From contig CAYQLK010000004.1 of assembly GCA_964418515.1 (NCBI GenBank), forward strand, positions 1 through 45,911: a DNA stretch of 45,911 nucleotides, in the 5' to 3' direction. A program made the position numbers and the translations under genes. Origin of the DNA: CAYQLK01 sp964418515 (GTDB lineage: Bacteria; Patescibacteriota; Microgenomatia; CAYQLK01). Of the stretch, positions 7,093 through 14,164 are shown one piece after another. Positions within the stretch are counted from its first letter, which is position 1. Every line of letters begins with the position of its first letter. The notes under the pieces were generated by a model. It ran no database searches. It worked only from the letters and a program-made list of their open reading frames with translations, and was not told where the DNA came from.

Positions 7093-7095
7093 ATT

Positions 7096-8130
7096 TCAGA
7101 AAAATATCTTTGCCAGACTTAAAGCTCCCTGTTTCCATGGTACGCGGTGAGTAACACCAGATTGGTCGCTAAAATTTTCATAGTTTTTCAAAAACCATCT
7201 GAAGTTTCTAATTAAAGCATCGCTGTTACTGAATTTTGGTTTAAACCCCAGTTTTCCTTCCGCTTTTTCAATTGAAACAAAACTATCTTTACCAGCTGTT
7301 TCATATACCCATTTATAAAGAGGGGATAGTCTTAGTTTTTCAAGTATTTGAAGCGCCAATATGGTCGGTTTTGCAGGGAGTGGAATGATTTTTTTACCAA
7401 ATCCAGCCTCATTTAACACAGATTGATAATCCTCCTGCATACTCAAAAACTCACTTGCTGCGATATTGAATGTGTCGTTTGCAAGGTTGCTTGGCTTAGT
7501 TAATGATAGCCAGATTGCTTGGCATAAATCCTCAACATCAAGTAATTGATACTTGTTCTTACCACTGCCAATCATGGGGAAATTTTTGCCAGATTTTGCC
7601 CAGTCATAAAAAAGTGCAAACACCCCTAAACGTTCTGGCCCAACAAAACTCTTTGGACGAAGTATCGGTAACATAATTCCTTTTTCACGATAGTTTTCAC
7701 ATATTTTTTCCGCCTTTACTTTGCTAATTCCGTAAGCGCCAACGCCATTTAATTTGTCAGATTCTGAGATTGGATGATGGTCTGGAATGCCGTAAACAGC
7801 AGTTGACGAAATATAAACAAATCTTTTCACATTTTGTTTCCACACCTCTTCAAGTAGTATTTTTGTACCTAATATGTCGGTCGTAAAAATATCTTCCTCA
7901 GAATACAGTGGTAGAGCTGCCGCACAATGAACCACATAATCCACACCTAAAATAGCTTTTTTGACATTAGACTTATTGCGAATATCGCCTAGCATCATTT
8001 CAATCTTATTTTTTTCTGGATACTCAAAATCCACCAAATCAATCCCTCTAACCTCAACATTTTTTGATAAGAGATATCTAGTTAAATTGATACCCAAAAA
8101 CCCCGAAATACCTGTAATTAATACCTTCAT
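7096..8130 (-). CDS. NAD(P)-dependent epimerase/dehydratase, extended SDR family
   Basis: 344 residues. The N-terminal nucleotide-binding loop is TGISGFLG (residues 6-13). HCAAALP follows the fourth strand. SST (108-110) and Y133-x3-K137 give the SDR catalytic set. LRPKSFVGPERLG and the C-terminal substrate half fit the extended SDR group that acts on nucleotide sugars or 3-beta-hydroxysteroid-like substrates. A role in sugar-nucleotide conversion for surface glycans is plausible, given the polysaccharide operon 0.9 kb away, but the substrate is not identifiable. It is AT-rich, unlike the GC-rich block it abuts. It is divergent from the CAP-domain gene, and a CCTAT-G-ATAGG palindrome lies in the 40 bases between them. 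Confidence 0.85.
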   Translation of the reverse strand: MKVLITGISGFLGINLTRYLLSKNVEVRGIDLVDFEYPEKNKIEMMLGDIRNKSNVKKAILGVDYVVHCAAALPLYSEEDIFTTDILGTKILLEEVWKQNVKRFVYISSTAVYGIPDHHPISESDKLNGVGAYGISKVKAEKICENYREKGIMLPILRPKSFVGPERLGVFALFYDWAKSGKNFPMIGSGKNKYQLLDVEDLCQAIWLSLTKPSNLANDTFNIAASEFLSMQEDYQSVLNEAGFGKKIIPLPAKPTILALQILEKLRLSPLYKWVYETAGKDSFVSIEKAEGKLGFKPKFSNSDALIRNFRWFLKNYENFSDQSGVTHRVPWKQGALSLAKIFF

Positions 8131-8170
8131 AATTAAAAAATCCTTTTCCTATGATAGGATATTTAGCCAA

Positions 8171-8821
8171 ATGGTCAAAATATTGGTAATTATCGCGGTT
8201 TTTGTTGGTATTGTTTTTCTTACCTACGCAGTCAATCTGCCTTCACAGCTTACAAATATTGAAAAAATTGGCCAAAGTTTATTAAGAACCAATACTGCCA
8301 CATCCGAAGCCAAAATCGAAACAAGTGCTGTTGAAACAGGCTCAGCCAAAAACAATCTCCAAACTCAAAATAAAAAGCTTTCCACCCCAACTCCAGATTG
8401 GTCGGTTCGCAAAGTCGATGAGCATCTAACCGAATTTTCTGTTCCAATTTCTGAAAATATGTCCACCAGAGATGAGTTATTTGCAGCCGTTAATGATTAC
8501 CGTAAAAGCCACGGGCTAAATACTTTGACTTCTAATTCCACTATCTGTGATATTGCTCAAAAACGCGCTCAGGAACAAGTTGCTAATGGTGGCTTAGATA
8601 ATCATGCTGGTTTTAATAAGTACGGCGAAAGCCAGAACGAATTTACCCACCTTGGCGAAGTTTTGTACGGTGGTCAAGCATTATCTGGAGTACATATTGT
8701 TGAGTTCGGATGGGATAGATCATTAACGGGACACAGGGAAGCTCTACAGAACCCGAGCTGGCAAATCGGCTGCGGAGGGATTGCGGGAGTCTACGCCGCT
8801 TTCGTTTTTGCGAATAATTAG
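8171..8821 (+). CDS. membrane-anchored CAP/SCP-domain protein
   Basis: 216 residues from ATG 8171. The longer in-frame extension to 7961 would overlap the divergent SDR gene and was rejected. Residues 2-22 form one hydrophobic segment (signal anchor), followed by a Ser/Thr/Lys-rich linker. The C-terminal 120 residues form a CAP (SCP/PR-1-like) domain: ELFAAVNDYRKSHGL, then AQKRAQEQV, DNHAGF, HLGEVLYGG and GWDRSLTGHREALQNPSW. The His and Glu residues of the usual CAP cavity are present (NHAGF, HLGE, GHRE). Bacterial CAP proteins are extracellular and their biochemical role is unclear. The domain should sit outside the cell membrane. No Shine-Dalgarno is visible. Confidence 0.85.
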   Translation: MVKILVIIAVFVGIVFLTYAVNLPSQLTNIEKIGQSLLRTNTATSEAKIETSAVETGSAKNNLQTQNKKLSTPTPDWSVRKVDEHLTEFSVPISENMSTRDELFAAVNDYRKSHGLNTLTSNSTICDIAQKRAQEQVANGGLDNHAGFNKYGESQNEFTHLGEVLYGGQALSGVHIVEFGWDRSLTGHREALQNPSWQIGCGGIAGVYAAFVFANN

Positions 8822-8845
8822 CTATTTCATTTCTAAACAAAACAC

Positions 8846-8874
8846 TTGACCAATTGGTTGTTTTTACCTATAAT
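8846..8874 (+). promoter_or_regulatory. strong promoter of the polysaccharide operon
   Basis: TTGACC (8846-8851), a 17-base spacer and a perfect TATAAT (8869-8874). Predicted start near 8881, which leaves an unusually long leader of about 187 bases. Confidence 0.8.
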
Positions 8875-8880
8875 CCAAGC

Positions 8881-9067
8881 TCCGCAACTATAGGTCGAAA
8901 TTGACCGTGAAACACAACAGTGTTATCGGACTAAATAGTCGACCATATAAAAACATTAATTGCGTAATCCCAAAAGTTTTTCCGTCATTTTGACGATAGA
9001 ACTATAGGGTGTCGTAATCCAAGCGGAGTACCTTAAAAACGTATTCGAGAAATGGAGAGTTTCTTCC
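8881..9067 (+). promoter_or_regulatory. structured 5' leader of the polysaccharide operon
   Basis: Four short hairpins in a row: GGTC/GACC (8893-8896, 8903-8906), AACAC/GTGTT (8911-8915, 8920-8924), GACT/AGTC (8929-8932, 8937-8940) and CGTCA/TGACG (8983-8987, 8991-8995). Two direct repeats are present: AACTATAGG at 8886 and 9000, and CGTAATCC at 8963 and 9013. A GGAG Shine-Dalgarno (9054-9057) precedes the ATG at 9068. No known riboswitch was recognised. A regulatory leader is inferred only from length and structure. Confidence 0.4.
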
Positions 9068-9580
9068 ATGGTTCCAATCGTGTCCGGACCTGTCCTTCAG
9101 ACCTTTGGCGAGCGGATTAATCTCCAGCGCGTCATCAAGTTTTTGACTGTTGGTGTTGTTTGCACGAGCCTTCAGTACGCGCTCTTCTTCGGTATTCTCT
9201 CAACCACTTGGATTGAACTTTGGTGGCAGATAACGGCGGTTAACGCCTTTGCCTTCATCGTTTCAACCCAGACCAACTACCTCCTGAGTTTTCACTTCAC
9301 GTGGAGTGACAGAAAGAAACCTGCTCATGGTTTCCTAGGTGAGATTGCTTCACTCGTGAAGTTCAATCTTATGGCTCTTACCAGTTTGACTACCAACACT
9401 TTTGTGTTCGGTTTGTCGATTCTGGTTTTGAACCATCTTCCGTCACTTGTTTTCGGCACAGTCGCAGGACTTGTTCTGTCGTACATCGCCAGCCATAGGT
9501 TTGTGTTTGCCATAAAGCATCACGAGCCACAAGTCACTGTCATCATCCATCAGAAGACTTCTTCGGAGGGTAAAGCCTAA
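9068..9580 (+). CDS. GtrA-family membrane protein
   Basis: 170 residues with four hydrophobic segments (about 25-45, 55-75, 95-118 and 125-145) in the arrangement of the GtrA/DPMS-like family. FLTVGVVCTSLQYALFF at the start and a closing YIASHRFVF are typical. GtrA proteins are thought to help flip or present lipid-linked (undecaprenyl phosphate) sugars for surface polysaccharide modification. It is the first gene of a GC-rich four-gene operon, and the next ATG directly follows its stop. The start is supported by GGAG ten bases upstream. Confidence 0.85.
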   Translation: MVPIVSGPVLQTFGERINLQRVIKFLTVGVVCTSLQYALFFGILSTTWIELWWQITAVNAFAFIVSTQTNYLLSFHFTWSDRKKPAHGFLGEIASLVKFNLMALTSLTTNTFVFGLSILVLNHLPSLVFGTVAGLVLSYIASHRFVFAIKHHEPQVTVIIHQKTSSEGKA

Positions 9581-11281
9581 ATGCTACGCGCAATTTTTGC
9601 TGTGGCATATTTCTGCGGGCGAACCGGTTACAAACTGGTTACGTCCGAAGTAAGGTCACAGACGGTCGCAACTAAGCAAGTTCCAGTCAGGTCAAACACC
9701 CGCCAGACAGTAGCCGTAAGGCGTCAGGCGGTTGTCGCTAGCGAAGATAGCCATAAGCGGGACAACCTGCTTTTGGTCATCATCGCAATCGCACTTCTGG
9801 TGTCGGTAGTCAGTTTCATCTACTACTACACCAACGACCTAGTTCTGGTCTACAAAGATGCACAATCGCATCTACTCATCGCCAAAAGAGTTGTAGACAG
9901 TCCAACACCGGGACTGGCTCAGCTCGGCGGAGTTTGGCCACCGCTTCCGCATCTGCTCATGCAGCCACTGATCTGGAATGATTATCTCTACGAGACAGGT
10001 ATTGCAGGAAGTATTCCTTCGATGCTCTGTTTTGTGGGGACTTCGGTTTTTCTGTACAAGATAACCCTAGTCATCTCCGGTTCACGCTGGGCTGGTGTCG
10101 TAGCTAGTCTGGTTTTCGTGGCCAATCCCAATGTCGGTTACATGCAGTCGACAGCAATGACAGAACTGCCTCTGTGTATGTTCTTGTCTGGTAGCGTCTA
10201 CTTTTTTATAAGGTGGACGCAAAAAATTGACGAGCCTGTTTCCAACATCGTTTATGGTTTGGCGACCACGCTGATGCTAATCTGCGCCACTATGACGCGT
10301 TACGAAGGCTGGATTCTTCTGGCTCTTTTCGTACCGCTCTGGGGCGTAGTCTGCATCAACAAAAGAATGCCAAAAGAGCGTATTGAGGGAGAAGTCTTCT
10401 TTTTGACATTCCTAGCCAGCCTCGGCATTGTCGGATGGCTGATCTGGAATTTTCAGATTTTTGGCAATCCCTTTTACTTCCAGTACGGCGAGTATGCCAA
10501 ACCTTCCCTCTGGGTCGGTGAAGGTGAACAAGCCGTTGGAAACTTCTGGGTCGCGCTCAAGACCTACTCAATTGCAACCTACGAGACAGCAGGCGCCGCT
10601 ACGCTGTTTTTCGGACTAATTGGACTTGCTTACTTTGTTGTCAGCGACTCCAAAAACATCCGCAAAGCTCCCGTATATGCCCTACTGTTTCCCTTTCCGT
10701 TCTTCGTCGCAGCCCTTTACCTCGGTCAAAGGCCGCTTCATGTCGAACAGGTGACAGGTGACTTGTACAACGTCAGGTTTTCTCTGCCGATGATTCTGCC
10801 TTTGGCAATCTTCGCAGGTTACCTGACCAAGAACTTCGTCATCAGTCGAGTTGCGATTGTCGGTGGTGTTTGTGCCTTTTCCGTATTTGTGGCTTCTCAA
10901 GGTGAGATTATCACCCTAAACGAGCCCAAGGCGGACATGGAAAAACCACTTTCGATCAATCAGCGTGACGCAGGCTACTGGCTAAGCCAAAACTACACAT
11001 CAGGAGTAATTCTGATGGAAAGTTACGGTAACGAAGAGCTGCAAGTTAGTTCAAAACTTCCGATTCGGGCGATTCTCTACGAGGGAAGCTACCGAATGTG
11101 GGAGCCGGCACTAACCAACCCCGCTAAATTCGTCGACTGGGTTGTTATGCGCAGCTCGCAAGCCAATCAGGACAAGGTTTACAGGAGCCTCAATGGCACT
11201 GAAGCCTTGGATCAACACTATCTGCTCGTCTTTAGTAATGAGCAGATTCAGATTTACCAGCGTAAGGAATTGATCGAGTGA
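9581..11281 (+). CDS. GT-C fold membrane glycosyltransferase (GT39/ArnT-like)
   Basis: 566 residues with a basic cytoplasmic tail of about 60 residues and then roughly ten membrane segments. After the first segment a loop carries YKDAQSHLL (Asp93) and GVWPPLPHLL, matching the acidic catalytic loop of GT-C transferases that use polyprenyl-phosphate sugars. TELPLCMFL and TRYEGWILL also recall GT39/ArnT-like proteins. It would transfer a sugar from a lipid carrier on the outer face of the membrane to protein or glycan, and the acceptor is unknown. It directly abuts the GtrA gene (TAA-ATG), with GGAGGG about 11 bases upstream. The C-terminal part is a soluble extracellular domain of about 120 residues. 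Confidence 0.8.
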   Translation: MLRAIFAVAYFCGRTGYKLVTSEVRSQTVATKQVPVRSNTRQTVAVRRQAVVASEDSHKRDNLLLVIIAIALLVSVVSFIYYYTNDLVLVYKDAQSHLLIAKRVVDSPTPGLAQLGGVWPPLPHLLMQPLIWNDYLYETGIAGSIPSMLCFVGTSVFLYKITLVISGSRWAGVVASLVFVANPNVGYMQSTAMTELPLCMFLSGSVYFFIRWTQKIDEPVSNIVYGLATTLMLICATMTRYEGWILLALFVPLWGVVCINKRMPKERIEGEVFFLTFLASLGIVGWLIWNFQIFGNPFYFQYGEYAKPSLWVGEGEQAVGNFWVALKTYSIATYETAGAATLFFGLIGLAYFVVSDSKNIRKAPVYALLFPFPFFVAALYLGQRPLHVEQVTGDLYNVRFSLPMILPLAIFAGYLTKNFVISRVAIVGGVCAFSVFVASQGEIITLNEPKADMEKPLSINQRDAGYWLSQNYTSGVILMESYGNEELQVSSKLPIRAILYEGSYRMWEPALTNPAKFVDWVVMRSSQANQDKVYRSLNGTEALDQHYLLVFSNEQIQIYQRKELIE

Positions 11282-11351
11282 GTGGGGATGGGGAGAGATA
11301 TCTTCAACCCACTGCTTTTGGTCAGTTCAGTCTTCCCACAAGGAGGAAGCT

Positions 11352-12836
11352 TTGATTAGACCTGAAGATGTCAAAAATGGACGCGGGGTAGTAAACAAAT
11401 TCGCTCCGCGTACCAAATCAGAGACCGCCGAGGTTATTCTGACCGTACCGCAAAGTATTACCGCACTCGCAATCATTGCTTGTGTGGTTGCTAGCATCAT
11501 CATGTTTGGCTATATGCCGGTTCTCTTAGGGTTCGCGGGGACGATCACTCTGATCTATGTCACCGTCATCATCTTCAAGAGCCTGCTGACAGTCAAGTCG
11601 TTGGAATCGGCCCTCATCAAGGTTTCAATAGAAGAGCTAGATGCTCTTACTAAAGGACCTGAGTTGCCGAGGTACACAATCCTCGTTCCACTCTTTGATG
11701 AGCACGAAATAGCTTCTAAGCTGATCGTGAATCTCACCAATCTGGATTATCCTACCGACCGGCTGCAGATTATTCTGCTTCTGGAAGAAAAGGACTCCCA
11801 GACACTCGGCGAGATTAACTCGCAAGCGCTTCCGCCTCATTTTGAGGTGTTGATCATGCCTGACTCTAACCTCAAAACCAAGCCCAAGGCTTGTAATGAG
11901 GGTCTGAAAAGGGCTACTGGAGAATTCGTCGTCATCTACGACGCCGAAGACCGACCAGAACCAGATCAGCTCAAAAAAGCTGTCGTCTGTTTCCGCAAGG
12001 TCAGTAGGCGAGTAGCTTGCATTCAAGCCAAACTGGAGTACTTCAACCCCCAGACCAACTGGATTACGCGCTTCTTCAGCGCTGAGTACGCAACCTACTT
12101 CAATCTGATCCTTCCAGGGCTCGGACGATTAGGAATGCCTGTCCCTTTGGGCGGCACATCCAATCACTTCCGCACTCAAACCCTGCTCGGGTTGGGAGGC
12201 TGGGACATGTACAACGTGACCGAAGATATTGATATGGGCATTCGTATCGCCCGTCGCCGTCTTCAGGTCAAGTTGATGGACAGCGTCACTTGGGAAGAAG
12301 CCAATAGTCATCTCGGAAACCTTGTTCGCCAGCGTTCGCGTTGGAAGAAAGGTGGGATGATCACTTTCCTCGTCCACTCGCGTAATCTAGTTAGCCTCTA
12401 CAGGGATCTGGGTTTCGTCAACTTCGTCTCCTTCATGGTGATCGTAATGACCACGCCGCTTACGCTGCTGGTCAATCCGATCTTCTGGTTCATGACGCTT
12501 GCCTATCAGGCGACCAATGCAACCTTCATCGAAGAGTTGTATCCGCTTCCAATCTTCTATCTCGGCATCTTTTCTATCGCGTTGGGCAACGTTTTGTTCG
12601 TCCTCTACGTGATGATGGGCTGCAAGGTCAGAGGATTGCATGGCAACATCAAGTGGATGGTTTTTGCTCCGCTGTACTGGGCAATACTTAGTTTCGCGAC
12701 TTGGAAAGCCCTATACCAGCTGGCTACCCGTCCGCACTTCTGGGAGAAGACCAACCACGGGTTGGTTACGGAGAAGGACTATCTTGATCACGAAGCACCA
12801 AAACGATCTTCTGCTGTCAGCGGGGCTATTCGTTAG
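11352..12836 (+). CDS. processive family 2 glycosyltransferase (cellulose/PNAG synthase-like)
   Basis: 494 residues from a TTG start at 11352, with GGAGG six to ten bases upstream. Two membrane segments (about 33-52 and 58-80) precede the catalytic domain. ILVPLFDE opens the GT2 fold. DAED (197-200) is the metal/UDP site, GGTSNHFR (267-274) the acceptor region, TEDIDMG (290-296) the catalytic-base motif and RQRSRW (326-331) the processivity motif (usually QxxRW). Four more membrane segments end the protein. This is the architecture of membrane synthases that polymerise and extrude beta-linked polysaccharide. The product cannot be named. It is the third gene of the operon, and its end overlaps the GH113-like gene by 53 bases. 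Confidence 0.88.
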   Translation: MIRPEDVKNGRGVVNKFAPRTKSETAEVILTVPQSITALAIIACVVASIIMFGYMPVLLGFAGTITLIYVTVIIFKSLLTVKSLESALIKVSIEELDALTKGPELPRYTILVPLFDEHEIASKLIVNLTNLDYPTDRLQIILLLEEKDSQTLGEINSQALPPHFEVLIMPDSNLKTKPKACNEGLKRATGEFVVIYDAEDRPEPDQLKKAVVCFRKVSRRVACIQAKLEYFNPQTNWITRFFSAEYATYFNLILPGLGRLGMPVPLGGTSNHFRTQTLLGLGGWDMYNVTEDIDMGIRIARRRLQVKLMDSVTWEEANSHLGNLVRQRSRWKKGGMITFLVHSRNLVSLYRDLGFVNFVSFMVIVMTTPLTLLVNPIFWFMTLAYQATNATFIEELYPLPIFYLGIFSIALGNVLFVLYVMMGCKVRGLHGNIKWMVFAPLYWAILSFATWKALYQLATRPHFWEKTNHGLVTEKDYLDHEAPKRSSAVSGAIR

Positions 12837-13965
12837 CCTGGCTGTGGCAGTTTTCTGTGTCGTGTCTTGTGGGCAAACTAGTGCTGAGGAGCAATCTGTT
12901 AGCACTCAAGTTGCAGGTGCGGTTACCACAATTGGAACTCCAAGTTCCGAAAGTGCGACAGTCGCACCAGCCAAAGAACAGACGCCTACCGTGTCGCCAA
13001 CTCCCAAAATCATCCGAGTCGTAAATCCTAGAGCTGACTCGCTGGCATACCATGCAGGCGTTTCGGTTCTGGTTTACAGCGACGGAGGAGATTTTGGTGA
13101 AAAGGCACCCAAGCTCCTTGATAGGCTGGCAGAGCTGAACATCAATTCTGTCAGCCTGGTCTTTCCTGTTTTCCAGTCGAACTGGCGATCAGTGGAAGTT
13201 TACAAGGACCCCAAAAAGACTCCCGCCGACGACAATATTAGGATATTCATCCGCGAGGCAAACAAGCGTAACTTCACTGTTATGCTCAGGCCGATTCTGG
13301 ATGAGTCCTCTCTGGTTGCCGACGGAAAATGGCGAGGCCAGCTCAGTCCAACAGATAAGGGACAGTGGTTTAACAGCTACTCCTCACTTCTGCTTGGCTA
13401 CGCCAAACTCGCTCAAGAAGAAAAAGTTGCCGTTCTCAATATCGGCACCGAGTTCGTCTCACTTGAGCCAGAGATCGCTCTTTGGAAAGCGCTAATAGCT
13501 GTAGTTCGTACCCAGTACGATGGCCAAATCACTTATTCGGCCAATTGGGACGTCAAAGCCCCAGGCTTTGCGAGCGACCTGAACTTTCCTTCAATTGATG
13601 CCTACTATCCACTCGACGTTCCGATTGGCGCCAGCGTTGATTCGCTTGTTGCTGGCTGGCAGCGTTGGGTAGCCGACATCACCAGTAAAGGGTATAACCC
13701 CAAGACCGTAGTCTTTACGGAAATAGGAATTCTCCCCAGACAGGGAGCGTACCAAAAGCCGTGGAACTACCTGTTGGAGTCGCCAGCTGATTACGAGGCA
13801 CAGCTTCGTTACTATCAGGCGACCTGTCAAGTCTTCGTTCCCCTCATCAATGGATTGTATTGGTGGCAAGTGGATCTCACTCTGCCAGACCCAAACAAGC
13901 CAGATCTGGGGTTCAGTCCCATGGGTAAACCTGCTGAGGCTGCACTTGCGCAGTGTCACAGGTAA
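12784..13965 (+). CDS. GH113-like glycoside hydrolase lipoprotein
   Basis: 393 residues from a TTG start at 12784, five bases after AAGGA. The frame is open back to 12640, but that part overlaps the GT2 gene and spoils the signal peptide. Residues 9-29 form a lipoprotein signal ending VVSC (Cys29). A Ser/Thr/Pro-rich linker follows, then a TIM-barrel domain. NIGTEF (Glu223) and FTEIG (Glu313) fit the acid/base and nucleophile of clan GH-A, and NSVSLVFPVFQ and the strand order resemble family GH113 (beta-mannanase-like). Its operon position behind a synthase suggests it trims or releases the polysaccharide that operon makes, as hydrolases in cellulose or PNAG operons do. That role is inference. 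GC-rich like the rest of the operon. Confidence 0.75.
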   Translation: MITKHQNDLLLSAGLFVSLAVAVFCVVSCGQTSAEEQSVSTQVAGAVTTIGTPSSESATVAPAKEQTPTVSPTPKIIRVVNPRADSLAYHAGVSVLVYSDGGDFGEKAPKLLDRLAELNINSVSLVFPVFQSNWRSVEVYKDPKKTPADDNIRIFIREANKRNFTVMLRPILDESSLVADGKWRGQLSPTDKGQWFNSYSSLLLGYAKLAQEEKVAVLNIGTEFVSLEPEIALWKALIAVVRTQYDGQITYSANWDVKAPGFASDLNFPSIDAYYPLDVPIGASVDSLVAGWQRWVADITSKGYNPKTVVFTEIGILPRQGAYQKPWNYLLESPADYEAQLRYYQATCQVFVPLINGLYWWQVDLTLPDPNKPDLGFSPMGKPAEAALAQCHR

Positions 13966-14000
13966 ATCCCAATTCTCGATTCGTTCGTTCGACCACATTC

Positions 14001-14045
14001 AAGGGGCGGAGGTTTGCTTTTACAAGCAAGCCCTCGCCCCTTTTT
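14001..14045 (+). terminator. intrinsic terminator of the polysaccharide operon
   Basis: A long hairpin: AAGGGGCG with an interrupted AGG and TTGCTT (14001-14020) pairs with AAGCAA, CCCT and GCCCC (14024-14040), followed by five T. Confidence 0.9.
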
Positions 14046-14110
14046 CATATTCATTAGTTTTTTAAAACATTAAAAAAACAAAATATTATCTTATAGCAAT
14101 AAAAATAGAC

Positions 14111-14139
14111 TTGATTTTAAGATTATATCTGTATATAGT
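14111..14139 (+). promoter_or_regulatory. promoter of the large secreted protein gene
   Basis: TTGATT (14111-14116), a 17-base spacer and TATAGT (14134-14139) in the very AT-rich gap after the terminator. Predicted start near 14146, about 19 bases before the TTG start. Confidence 0.5.
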
Positions 14140-14164
14140 TTACAATTATTAATAATTAATTCTT

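Noticed and set aside
7961..8170. N-terminal extension of the CAP-domain gene
   Set aside because: It would overlap the start of the divergent SDR gene and would bury the membrane anchor inside the protein.
11637..12026. 129-residue minus-strand frame inside the GT2 gene
   Set aside because: The plus-strand frame carries all GT2 motifs. The minus frame has no start signals or recognisable sequence.
12640..12783. Upstream start for the GH113-like gene
   Set aside because: It lies in the GT2 coding region and destroys the lipoprotein signal. TTG 12784 has a well-placed Shine-Dalgarno.
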